NCBI GenBank assembly: GCA_046349915.1 | Contig: JAXMBL010000003.1 | Location: forward strand, 2,170,001 to 2,234,000 | Source of the DNA: CAIXSC01 sp046349915 | GTDB lineage: Bacteria > Planctomycetota > Planctomycetia > Pirellulales > Pirellulaceae | Reading direction: 5' to 3' | Length of the DNA: 64,000 nucleotides | Shown here: piece after piece, positions 35,333 through 43,634 of the stretch | How the letters are laid out: each line of letters begins with the position of its first letter | Numbering within the stretch: position 1 is the first letter of the stretch | The notes under the pieces: model-generated | The model's database searches: none | Told to the model about the DNA's origin: nothing | What the model saw: only the letters and a program-made list of their open reading frames with translations | Made by a program: the position numbers and the translations under genes

Positions 35333-36900
35333 ATGTTCTCCCACTGGCCCGAGTTCTTTTCGTCATGCCGTTCGCGTCTATCGGCGATCGCTCGCAGTTG
35401 CTTTTTGAGCCGCGAACGTTGGATCGAGAAATACTCACGACTCTCAGCCACGTTGCGCGGTCTCCGTAGCGAACGAGATCAGGCAAGGTTAGAGACTGAG
35501 CGACTGAAGTCCGCAAATCAGCAGTTGGTTGAAAGAGTGAAGTCGCTGGAAAGCGAACTTGCGCAGCCACGCAAGATTGAACTTCCGGTTGGCGAGCGGC
35601 CGCCAGGGCATCAGTACGGTGCAGGCTTGATCGCTCTCAGCGTCAACTTGGCCAGACAGGTTGGACTTCGACCGACAACTCGCGCGCTGTCGTTGTTTTT
35701 CCGTTGGCTCGGCGCCGATCAACCTGTGCCCACTTATCAATCGATTCGTGAATGGATGCGACGCATTGGGCTCGCGCGACACAGAAGCGCGGGAAGAAGC
35801 GCAAAGACGGCGTGTGGCTCGTGGACATCACGAATCAAATTGGTCGCGATCGAGTGCTCACGATCCTGCGTCCTCGCAAGCGATTCAAACAGGAGAAGAT
35901 GGCGCCGCTTCGGCTTCGTGACATGGAAGTGCTCGCGGTGATTCCTGGCCAGCAATGGGGCGCAAAGAGGTCGGCGACGTGTATCGCGCGACCGCTGAAT
36001 TGCGTGGCACTCCCCGCGCGGTGCTGTCCGATGGCGCCGTGGAACTGCAAGAGCCCGTGGAAACGCTGGGAACAGCGAGAAAAAGGCCGCTTCAGTTGCG
36101 GGACATGAAACACTTCTTGGCCAATCAATTGGAGAACTCTCTGGCCAAGGACCCGACCTATCAGGAGTTTCTCGGGAAGCTCAGTGGCCTGCGTTTGGTG
36201 CTTCAGCAGACGGAACTTGCTCACTTCATTCCGCCGCCCATGAAGCTGAAGTCTCGCTTCATGAACCTCGCGCTGACCTTGCGATGGACGCACGCGGTTC
36301 TCTGGCACTTGGCGCACCCGGAGTCGCGAAGTCGCCGCAAGATTAGCGTCGAACGCATGAATGACAAGCTTGGCTGGCTGAGGGCTTTCGAGCCCGCTAT
36401 TCGTTCATGGACGGCTTGCCACGAGATCATCGGGGCCATTCTGGACTGGGTACGTCAGCGCGGCATCTATCGGGGCGCATGCGCGTGACTTTGGGCGGCG
36501 CTTCCGGCGGCGAGCGACAGATGCGCTGAGCAAGCACTTCGTAGACAAGACGCGATTCTTCCTTCGCCTCCAAGAACGTCGCTTGAAAGCTGACGAACAT
36601 CTTCCCTTGAGTACCGAGGTGCTTGAATCCGCGTTCTCTCGCTACAAGCAACTGATACGCCAACACGTCAAATGGGGACTGAGCGGCTTGCTAATCTCCC
36701 TCCCCACGCTTCTTGCCCCAGTCACCGCGAGCGAAGTCACTCACTCTCTGGAACAGGTGAGCGTCAACGAGCTTCGCACCTGGACGAAGACCGTCCTTAC
36801 CGAGACTTATGCCACGCAACGGACCAACATGTACAAGGACGCTCGCTCGACTAAGGCGACGCGGAAAAAACGCGCAACACGAATTCCCGTCGACGTTTGA
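35333..36900 (+). pseudogene. DDE-type transposase gene broken by three frameshifts
   Basis: One protein can be followed through four reading-frame segments. The start is ATG 35333 with AAGGAG upstream; the frame is intact to about 35775. This first part holds a coiled coil (LRSERDQARLETERLKSAN) and an N-terminal region ending TYQSIREWMRRIG. A second frame runs to about 35960 (KDGVWLVDITNQIGRDR). A third runs from 35955 to 36485 (AVLSDGAVELQEPV, then MKHFLANQLENSLAKDP). A fourth runs from about 36480 to the stop at 36900 (VLESAFSRYKQLIRQ). Candidate catalytic acids are Asp in WLVDI, Asp in LSDGA and Glu in ESAF. The frame changes lie near 35775-35800, 35955-35970 and 36470-36485. The IS family could not be named. 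It is decayed and presumably inactive. Confidence 0.75.
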
Positions 36901-36928
36901 AGGTTTTATCATCCCACCCTCGATCCCC

Positions 36929-36953
36929 CTCCCCAAGCAAGCTTGGGGCGAGG
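36929..36953. repeat. Hairpin with CCCCAAGC/GCTTGGGG core, second copy
   Basis: CCCCAAGC (36931-36938), AA, GCTTGGGG (36941-36948), with partly complementary flanks (CCCT / CGAGGG). It lies between the convergent broken transposase and the LRR gene. It shares its core with the hairpin at 33557-33592. Confidence 0.8.
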
Positions 36954-36964
36954 GAAGACACGCC

Positions 36965-37876
36965 TTAGCGATTGAAAATTCTATTGACATCCGCTTCAGC
37001 AATTCCCTCGACTCCCGACACATCCACTTCGATGCCTCGCCAACTCATCAATTCCGGGACGGATTTGTCAGTCAATTGGGTTCTTGCCAGGGAAACTCTT
37101 CGCAGGTGAGGCAGGCTCTTGATCGATGGAAGTATGCCGTCATCTACTGGGCAATAGCTTAAGTCCAATTCCTCAATGGACGTTAACAGTGAAATCGAAC
37201 TAATGTCCGCGCAAACTCCGTCTCTCAATTCAAAGGTCGCACTATAAAGCGAAGAGGCTGATGTTAGCTTCTGAGTGAATCGGCCGGTTACTCCACGATA
37301 TGCTACAATCGTGACCGACTTGAGAGCTTTCAGGGACGATAAGAAATCAAAGTCCGAATCTTGCCCACGGTTTACAGAGATCGTCAAATTGCGAAGGCGT
37401 TCAAGTTTCGATAGATGGCGAAGACTTGCGCTATCCTCTACGTCAACATGCAAACTCTGCAGGTTGACCTTGTTCGCGATCCATGACAACTGCGAACCGT
37501 CTACTTTCCCAAGTGCCAGATGTTCAAGATTCTGAAACCGGGCGATCTCCTTCAAATACGGCTCATCGGACTTCGCACCATCGCAGAGCCATACGAGTAA
37601 ATTCGTGTCATTCAGCAGGCTGAGTTCATAGGGGGTTACGCACGTTATCGCTCCATCTCGCAACCAAAGAGAATCTATTGGCAGTCCAGGGCGATTGAAT
37701 GCGGAAGGCGTTGTCCAAGTTTCCGGGGCACTCGCCTCGCCGAGTATGACGCGACCTCCCGCCTCCACGATACGATGAATGGCAGTTTCGCGCTTCTGCT
37801 GGATGTTCCCTTGGTAAATGAAGTACGCAAATGCAAAGAGAAGCGTAAGGGCTGCAGTGCAGAGAATTTTCTTCAT
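36965..37876 (-). CDS. Leucine-rich-repeat protein with N-terminal membrane anchor
   Basis: The product has 303 residues. An N-terminal hydrophobic segment (ILCTAALTLLFAFAYFIYQ) could be a signal anchor. The rest, from about residue 75, is built of leucine-rich repeats (LLVWLCDG, NLEHLALGKVDGSQL, NLQSLHVDVEDSASLRHL, SIEELDLSYCPVDDGIL, HLRRVSLARTQLTDKSV). LRR domains bind proteins; no partner is visible. The base composition is visibly richer in A+T than the flanking genes, and it lies next to the mobile island. This suggests recent acquisition, but that is inference. It could also be a fast-evolving native gene. Confidence 0.75.
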   Translation of the reverse strand: MKKILCTAALTLLFAFAYFIYQGNIQQKRETAIHRIVEAGGRVILGEASAPETWTTPSAFNRPGLPIDSLWLRDGAITCVTPYELSLLNDTNLLVWLCDGAKSDEPYLKEIARFQNLEHLALGKVDGSQLSWIANKVNLQSLHVDVEDSASLRHLSKLERLRNLTISVNRGQDSDFDFLSSLKALKSVTIVAYRGVTGRFTQKLTSASSLYSATFELRDGVCADISSISLLTSIEELDLSYCPVDDGILPSIKSLPHLRRVSLARTQLTDKSVPELMSWRGIEVDVSGVEGIAEADVNRIFNR

Positions 37877-38079
37877 CGCTCACCTTCGAGACTTGCAATA
37901 TTGTGGCCGGAGAAGAATGGCCAAGCAAGCCGAGGCGTTCTCTGAGAAGATGCTAGCGCCGACATCACGGGGGGATGCGGAAGTCGATCGACCACGGATC
38001 ACACCGATGACACGGATCAGGTGTTGCGCAAGGCCTTTGCGACGTGCAATACGTAGCGCCCACGCCGAGCTTTTCGCAT

Positions 38080-38103
38080 CGACGGACTGGAGGTCCGTCG
38101 TAC
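38080..38103. repeat. Dispersed palindrome, family GACGGACT/AGTCCGTC, copy 1
   Basis: CGACGGACT GGA GGTCCGTCG, followed by TAC. It lies in the 258-bp gap between the LRR gene and the lipoprotein gene, 32 bp beyond the lipoprotein stop. Other copies are at 43384, 43503, 51291, 62239 and 62308. Confidence 0.85.
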
Positions 38104-38134
38104 GGGGGTTCTCGAGCAAACCAAGCAATCGTGA

Positions 38135-38797
38135 TTAGTGGATCAGCGTGGTATCGCGAGCGAATTCGTCGTTGAACTCGTAGGGATAGAAGTGTTTCGC
38201 GATGTCCTGGGAAAGGACAACCAGGAACTTGCGTTGGAACTGGGCGTCGGTCGTTTCGCTGACATGCTGGCCGCCGTTCAGCGGGAACGAGAAATTGGGC
38301 ATGGTGCGGCGGAAGACCGAGTCGCCGCCCTGGGACATGTCGTACACGGTGACCGTCACGTTGGCTCGTCCCTTGAACATCGTGGCGTCTTCATGCAGTC
38401 GGTAGCCATCCAGGTCGATGCCAACCACCATGTCGGCGTTCACCGCCTTGCCGATGTCGCGGTAGTCCATCTGGTCCCAGTCGTTGTTGTCGACCCAGTC
38501 GGCAACTTCTTGCTGCCGCACGACCTTGATGTTCTTCACATTCTGTCGCAGGTGAGTTTCGACAAGCTGAGACAGGATCGACGCCGCGGCTCCGGGGTCG
38601 TAGCTTGACGTGTTCGCCACGCAGACCACCGCCACTCGCTTGCCCTGCAACCCATCGAACTCGGCGGGCACTTTGTTGCCGCGGATGATGTAGATCAGTT
38701 GAGCGGCCGCGCCAACACAGCCGGTTGACGGCAGCGTGAGGCCGGCGATCGCCAACAACACGCAATACAATCGAGCTACCTGCTTATACCGTCGCAT
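38135..38797 (-). CDS. Predicted lipoprotein of unknown function
   Basis: The product has 220 residues. The N-terminus has a charged start (MRRYKQVARL), a hydrophobic core and a lipobox ending LPSTGC, so Cys27 should be lipid-modified and the protein anchored to a membrane. The mature part (GKRVAVVCVANTSSYDPGAAASILSQLVETHLRQ, shown here in part; NADMVVGIDLDGY; GRANVTVTVYDMSQGG) has an alternating beta/alpha pattern. It resembles small periplasmic lipoproteins that carry a nucleoside-like or GNA1162-type fold, but I cannot name the family. It heads a minus-strand run lying upstream of nothing obvious. The next minus-strand genes upstream are DUF2752 and ymdB-like. Confidence 0.75.
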   Translation of the reverse strand: MRRYKQVARLYCVLLAIAGLTLPSTGCVGAAAQLIYIIRGNKVPAEFDGLQGKRVAVVCVANTSSYDPGAAASILSQLVETHLRQNVKNIKVVRQQEVADWVDNNDWDQMDYRDIGKAVNADMVVGIDLDGYRLHEDATMFKGRANVTVTVYDMSQGGDSVFRRTMPNFSFPLNGGQHVSETTDAQFQRKFLVVLSQDIAKHFYPYEFNDEFARDTTLIH

Positions 38798-38831
38798 GGG
38801 ACTTCCTTGTTCCAGTGCTACGCAGTGATCT

Positions 38832-39284
38832 CTATTCGCCCACTAACCAGCGACGCACGGCCCAATCGATCAGGGTGATCGTGATGATGCCGAGCAACAC
38901 CAGGATCATGCGTCGTTCGTCGGGGACGAATCCCCACCAGCGGCCGCGCCAGGCAGTGACGAGCGTAAATGGGCAAGAGGCCAGCGCGGCGAGTCCCAAG
39001 AGGAAGCCGCCGAAATTCGCATGTGCCGATCGGTCGGGTCGGCCCCGGATGAGCCATGCCCAAGAGGTGGTCATGCCGCACGAAGGACACCGAGTTCCCG
39101 TCAATTGCACAATCGTGCAAGGCGGGAGTCCCAGGCCTTGATGCGTGCCGAATCCCTCGGGACTGGGGGCCAGCCAAGCGGCCGCTCCCCAAAGGCACCC
39201 CAAACCAATCCCTACCAAACCCAAAAACGCTCGCTGAACCCGGTCCAGCGAGGGTGGCGAAGAATAGTGGGCCGGGGCGGACAT
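38832..39284 (-). CDS. DUF2752 membrane protein
   Basis: The product has 150 residues and three predicted membrane helices (AFLGLVGIGLGCLWGAAAWL; FGGFLLGLAALASCPFTLVTAW; MILVLLGIITITLIDWAV). The diagnostic element is TGTRCPSCGMTTSWAWLIRG, matching the CPxCGxT(R) signature of DUF2752. The function of the family is unknown. The two cysteines could bind metal or form a disulfide. It lies 15 bp downstream of the ymdB-like gene and may be co-transcribed with it. Confidence 0.82.
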   Translation of the reverse strand: MSAPAHYSSPPSLDRVQRAFLGLVGIGLGCLWGAAAWLAPSPEGFGTHQGLGLPPCTIVQLTGTRCPSCGMTTSWAWLIRGRPDRSAHANFGGFLLGLAALASCPFTLVTAWRGRWWGFVPDERRMILVLLGIITITLIDWAVRRWLVGE

Positions 39285-39299
39285 GGCAAGAGCGGATTC

Positions 39300-40082
39300 T
39301 CAGGGTTCGCGAAAGACAAACCGTTCAATGGAAGTCGCCTTCCCCGTCGTGGGATCCAGAGTGACGATGGAACCGTTGAGTCGCACATCCCCCTTGGCTA
39401 CCTCGAATTCCGTCGGCCGGAACGTCAAGGTCGTTTCCCACACGCGATCGATGCGACGACCCAAGATGCTGTGGTGCGGCCCGGTCATGCCGACATCACA
39501 TTGAAAAGCGGTCCCCCCCGGCAGGATCTGTTCGTCCGCCGTCGGCACATGCGTATGCGTCCCCAGCACCGCGGTCACTCGACCATCCAGATACCGGCCC
39601 ATCAACTGCTTATCACTGGTCGCCTCGGCGTGGAAATCAACCACCCGCACCTGCACCTCGGAAGGGATCTCCGCCAACACTCGGTCGGCAGCCGTGAACG
39701 GACAGTCGGCCGGTCGCATGAACACTCGACCCAAAAGACTGACGACCGCCACCTGCACGCCGTTGGCCGCCTTGACCACGGTCCAAGGTCGACCTGGCGC
39801 CGCCGCTGGAAAGTTGGCCGGCTTGACCACCCGAGCGTCTTCCTCGAGCACAGGGTAGATCTCTTTGCGACGATAGATGTGATCACCCAGCGTCACGCAG
39901 TCGACCCCTGCCCCAACCAAGTCGAAGAAAATCTGCGGCGTGATTCCGGAGCCTTCCGCCGAGTTTTCGCCGTTCGCGATGACCAAGTCGAGTCGTTGTT
40001 CGCGGCGAATGCGCTCCAGGAAATGCAGGATCACTCGCCGACCCGGCCGTCCCACCACGTCTCCAATCAGCATGACGCGCAT
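39300..40082 (-). CDS. YmdB-like metallophosphoesterase (TIGR00282 family)
   Basis: The product has 260 residues. Calcineurin-like phosphoesterase motifs of the YmdB family are clear: MLIGDVVGRPGRR, VIANGENSAEGSGIT, CVTLGDHIYRRKEI, DFHAEATSDK and VLGTHTHVPTAD. YmdB of Bacillus hydrolyses 2',3'-cyclic nucleotides and affects biofilm and motility decisions. Metal-binding Asp, Asn and His residues are all in place. The GDH replaces the more common GNH/GDN around the third motif. It starts 12 bp after the RNase Y stop, repeating the rny-ymdB pairing known from Firmicutes. Confidence 0.9.
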   Translation of the reverse strand: MRVMLIGDVVGRPGRRVILHFLERIRREQRLDLVIANGENSAEGSGITPQIFFDLVGAGVDCVTLGDHIYRRKEIYPVLEEDARVVKPANFPAAAPGRPWTVVKAANGVQVAVVSLLGRVFMRPADCPFTAADRVLAEIPSEVQVRVVDFHAEATSDKQLMGRYLDGRVTAVLGTHTHVPTADEQILPGGTAFQCDVGMTGPHHSILGRRIDRVWETTLTFRPTEFEVAKGDVRLNGSIVTLDPTTGKATSIERFVFREP

Positions 40083-40094
40083 GGGGGAAGACTC

Positions 40095-41648
40095 CTACCG
40101 CGCCACTTCCGTGAAGCGGGCCTCGCGGACCACGGTGATCTTGATTTCGCCGGGATAGGTAAGTTGTTCCTCGAAAGCCTTGGCGATGTCGCGAGCGATC
40201 TTCGCCGCCTTCGCGTCGTCGGTGTCCCTGGAGCTAGCCAACACTCGCAGTTCGCGGCCCGCTTGGATGGCAAATGCCTGTTCGACGCCAGGGAAGCCAA
40301 GTGCGATCGACTCGAGTTCTTCCATGCGTTTGACGTAGCGTTCGAGCGATTCGCGGCGAGCACCAGGACGGGATGCGCTGCAGGCATCGGCGGTGGCGAC
40401 GAGCACCGTGTAGGGGTTCTTCGTGGTGATGTCGTCATGGTGACCCAAGGCGGCGTGCACGATCTCCTCGCGCTCACCGTGACGCTTCAACAAGTCGGCG
40501 CCAATCTTGGGGTGCCCCCCCTCCAATTCGTGATCCGCCGCCTTGCCAATGTCGTGCAGCAGGCCGCAGCGGCGAGCGATGTCGCCGTTCAACCCCACCA
40601 TCTCGGCTAGCATACCGGAGAGGAACGCGACCTCGATGCTGTGTCGCAACACGTTTTGGCTATAGCTGGTACGGAAATGCAGTCGTCCCAGCATGTACGC
40701 CAACCGCGGATGCAAGTTTGGAATGTCGACTTCCTGGGCGGCGGCCTCGCCCTTCTTCTGGATCAACTGCTCAATTTCCTTCGACGTCTCCGCGACCAGT
40801 TCCTCGATTCGCGATGGATGAATGCGACCATCCGCGATCAGCTTGTTCAAGGAGAGGCGGGCGACCTCGCGTCGCACGGGATCGAAACCGCTGACGATGA
40901 CCACGCCCGGCGTATCGTCGATGATCACATCCACGCCGGTCGCTTTTTCGAACGCGCGAATGTTGCGACCTTCGCGACCGATGATGCGTCCCTTCATCTC
41001 GTCGCTGGGGATGTCGACCGTGCTGGTTGTGCTCTCCGCTGTATGAGCCGCGGCATAACGATGCAGAGCGGTCAGCAGGATGTCGCGAGCTTTCTCGTCC
41101 GCCAACTCGGCGACGCGTCGCTCGTGTTTGGCGATCCGATTCCCGACTTCATGAGCTAGCTCGTCTTCCAAGCGATTCATGAGCCGCTGAGTCGCTTCTT
41201 CGCGGTTCAAGCCGCTCAGTTGATGCAACGTCTGCCGCTCGGAATCGATCAACTTGGCTAGCTCTTCCTGGCGGCGAGTCGTTTCTTCGAGCCGCTCTTT
41301 GGCCTTTCGCTGGGTGTCCTCGGCGATCTTGCCCTGCTTCCGCAAATCTTCGGCTTGCTGGACAACCGTTTCTTGGCGTTTGTCGAGCAGTCGTTCGCGC
41401 TCCCGCAGTTCCTCGCGGACTTTCCGCAGCTCTTCTTCGGCGAGCGATTTCTGCTTGAGCGTTCGTTCCTTGATTTCGAGATCGGCCTCGCGAATCTTGG
41501 ACGACGCGTCTTGTTCGGCGCGCCCCAATATATCGCGTGCTCTCGACTCGGCGTCCTGACGGCGCAAGCGGTCGAGCGCACGGATAGCGATGAATGACAC
41601 AATGGCGGACGCGATCGCCGCGACCAATGCAGTAAAGACGTAGCCCAC
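40095..41648 (-). CDS. rny: Ribonuclease Y
   Basis: RNase Y is the membrane-bound endonuclease that starts mRNA decay. The 517-residue product has an N-terminal membrane helix (FTALVAAIASAIVSFIAIRAL), a long coiled coil to about residue 200 (RDILGRAEQDASSKI to LNREEATQRL), a KH domain (VDIPSDEMKGRIIGREGRNIRAFE) and an HD domain (HSIEVAFLSGMLAEM, RRCGLLHDIGKAADHELEGGHPKIGADL). The HD pair LLHDIGKA supplies the catalytic metal ligands. Length is typical. ymdB follows closely. Upstream is a long gene-free gap before tilS. Confidence 0.97.
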   Translation of the reverse strand: MGYVFTALVAAIASAIVSFIAIRALDRLRRQDAESRARDILGRAEQDASSKIREADLEIKERTLKQKSLAEEELRKVREELRERERLLDKRQETVVQQAEDLRKQGKIAEDTQRKAKERLEETTRRQEELAKLIDSERQTLHQLSGLNREEATQRLMNRLEDELAHEVGNRIAKHERRVAELADEKARDILLTALHRYAAAHTAESTTSTVDIPSDEMKGRIIGREGRNIRAFEKATGVDVIIDDTPGVVIVSGFDPVRREVARLSLNKLIADGRIHPSRIEELVAETSKEIEQLIQKKGEAAAQEVDIPNLHPRLAYMLGRLHFRTSYSQNVLRHSIEVAFLSGMLAEMVGLNGDIARRCGLLHDIGKAADHELEGGHPKIGADLLKRHGEREEIVHAALGHHDDITTKNPYTVLVATADACSASRPGARRESLERYVKRMEELESIALGFPGVEQAFAIQAGRELRVLASSRDTDDAKAAKIARDIAKAFEEQLTYPGEIKITVVREARFTEVAR

Positions 41649-42370
41649 GTCGTATGTCCTCGGATAGCGGTGCCTGCCTGGGCGCGCCCGAGGAGCGAGA
41701 ACAAGAGAAATTCGTGAATTGGCGTAGGAGTCAAGTCTCCGACGCCTTGGAACGGCGTCGAGCCCAACTCATACGTCAGTCACGAACAACTCAGCGATTC
41801 GGCGTGTCGTCAGGACTGCGTTGCTCCCAAGGAGTCACTCGCAGTCCTAGACAGCCTCCGCGTACTTGTCCTCCCCAGGAGACTTGTCCTCCCCAGGAGT
41901 CTTCGTCGCGGATCGAAATGGAATGTGTCAGCCGACCCCAGGCTCGTAACCGCACGCTGACTGGCCTCCGCCCCGGAACGATTCGACAGGCGCCGACGAC
42001 TCGGACAGGAACTGGCTGCATGACAACCGGTTCACCGTTCCATAGTCCGCATATCCATCGAAGGATGGCGAGAAGTAAGTCCATCGCTGCCTCTGGCGGT
42101 ATCCACGCCATGGGGAAATTCTGAGTACCAGATCGGAACCATGCCAAGTCGTCACCCTCGCTCACGCTCGCGGCTGACACAGGAACTTCAACGCTCCTGG
42201 ACTTCCGCAGGCGCTAGTGGTCGACCATCATGGGGTCCAAACCCCGCACAATCAACGCGTTGGGATGCCGTGACGCAGAATTGTCGCGCAACGACTCCCC
42301 TCGTTTGTCGATCGTGCCACAGTCATGTTACCAGAGTCTGCCTAGACTGCAACTATCGGAAGGCCGCGAC
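41649..42370. other. 722-bp gap between divergent rny and tilS
   Basis: Several open frames cross this stretch, but none has codon use, a ribosome site or any recognisable domain, so I do not call a gene. It probably contains the promoters of rny (minus) and tilS (plus). A hairpin CGACGCC / GGCGTCG (about 41738-41758) and the direct repeat below are the only structures seen. Confidence 0.5.
41864..41899. repeat. 18-bp tandem duplication
   Basis: ACTTGTCCTCCCCAGGAG occurs twice without a gap (41864-41881 and 41882-41899) in the rny-tilS gap. Confidence 0.85.
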
Positions 42371-43414
42371 GTGTCACCAATCGACCCTTTTGAGCGTCGG
42401 CTCGTCGCTAATTGGCCACCCCACCAATGGTGCGACTTGTCGGTCTTGGTTGGTGTTTCCGGCGGGGCGGATAGTGTCGCGTTGCTCCACGGTCTCGCCC
42501 GAATTCGACTTGCCGGACCAGGACGGCTGCTGGTCGCGCACTTTCATCATGGCCTGCGAGGGGCCGCGGCCGACCAGGATGCGGAATTCGTGCGGAATCT
42601 TGCCCAACGCCTCGGACTGTCGTGCCACATCGGAGTCGTGGAAGGGGCTTCGCGATCCGGGGAACAAAAAGCCAGCGAGTTGACTCTCCGACGGGAACGA
42701 TATCGTTTCTTCCGGGAAACGGCCCACCAGTGCGGGGCTCGGTACGTTGCCGTCGCCCACACCGCGGACGACCAAGCCGAAACAGTGCTGCACCGGCTGA
42801 TTCGCGGCACGGGGCTGGCCGGATTGGCTGGAATTCCTCGCATTCGCCCCCTTTCGCCCGCCGTCACGCTCATCCGCCCTTTGCTCACGCTCCCCCGTCA
42901 ACCACTGCGTCACTACTTGGAGCGACTCGGGGAGTCGTTTCGCGAGGATGGCTCGAATGCCGACCTGCGGTACACTCGTAATCGCATCCGCAGGCGGTTA
43001 CTTCCTCGCCTAGCGAAGGACTACAACCCTCAAGTCGTGCCGGCGCTCACGCGATTGGCGTCGCAAGCGGCCGAGGCTCATGTGGTCATGGAGTCGCTCG
43101 CCCGGGATCTGCTCGTGCGGACCCTGCTCGCCTCAAGCCCAGACCAAGTGCGACTCGACCCGGAACCGCTGCGGTCCGCTCCACTTCTCCTGGTGCGGGA
43201 GTCGCTGTTGCTGTTATGGCGCGAAAAAGGTTGGCCGCTCGGGGAAATGACCGCCGAGCACTGGAACGAACTCGCCCAAAAGATCGTCGCCGACGATTCC
43301 TCCGGGGCTTCTCGTACGGACTTCCCGGGGAGGGTGCGAGTGAGCCCGCGGAATGACGCGGGCTGGGTTGTCCTCGAGCGGAGCGACGGACTGGAAGTCC
43401 GTCGTACGAAGTAG
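42371..43414 (+). CDS. tilS: tRNA(Ile)-lysidine synthase
   Basis: TilS changes C34 of tRNA-Ile(CAU) to lysidine so that it reads AUA. The P-loop VGVSGGADSVALLHGL (SGGxDS) and the following LLVAHFHHGLRG, ADQDAEFV and AVAHTADDQAETVLHRLIRGTG are diagnostic. The next part (LIRPLLTLPRQPLRHYLER, RYTRNRIRRRLLP) is also typical. I chose the GTG at 42371 with GGAAGG just upstream, which gives 347 residues. The frame is open further back to 42230 without similarity. The last ~10 codons (SDGLEVRRTK) are formed by an intergenic repeat unit, so the C-terminus is repeat-derived. Confidence 0.93.
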   Translation: MSPIDPFERRLVANWPPHQWCDLSVLVGVSGGADSVALLHGLARIRLAGPGRLLVAHFHHGLRGAAADQDAEFVRNLAQRLGLSCHIGVVEGASRSGEQKASELTLRRERYRFFRETAHQCGARYVAVAHTADDQAETVLHRLIRGTGLAGLAGIPRIRPLSPAVTLIRPLLTLPRQPLRHYLERLGESFREDGSNADLRYTRNRIRRRLLPRLAKDYNPQVVPALTRLASQAAEAHVVMESLARDLLVRTLLASSPDQVRLDPEPLRSAPLLLVRESLLLLWREKGWPLGEMTAEHWNELAQKIVADDSSGASRTDFPGRVRVSPRNDAGWVVLERSDGLEVRRTK

Positions 43415-43621
43415 CCCGCTCACTTCGTGAGCGGTCAGCCGCGTGGCCATCGAGCGCCCGTCGCCGTCAGCCCATCCGCGTCGAGCACAGCTCGCCGCGG
43501 ATCGACGGACTAGAAGTCCGTCGTACGAAGTAGCCCGCTCACTTCGTGAGCGGTTAGCCGCATGGCCAACGAGCGCCCGTCGCCGTCAGCCCATCCGCGT
43601 CGAGCACCGCTCGGCGCGGAA
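43384..43621. repeat. 119-bp tandem duplication containing the palindromic repeat
   Basis: Two copies lie head to tail at 43384-43502 and 43503-43621, differing at only a few positions. Each begins with the palindrome family CGACGGACT..AGTCCGTCG, followed by a second hairpin (CCGCTCAC/GTGAGCGG). Copy 1 contains the end of tilS. The pair fills the gap between the convergent tilS and MFS genes. Confidence 0.9.
43416..43434. terminator. Hairpin directly behind the tilS stop
   Basis: CCGCTCAC, TTC, GTGAGCGG: a perfect 8-bp stem starting two bases after the TAG. The duplication puts a second copy at 43535-43553. There is no T-run, so a terminator role is plausible but not shown. Confidence 0.5.
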
Positions 43622-43634
43622 CTTCCTCAACAAG

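Noticed and set aside
41654..42124. A 156-codon plus-strand frame upstream of tilS
   Set aside because: Arg/Ser/Thr/Pro-rich with no domain and no ribosome site; it looks like random high-GC reading.
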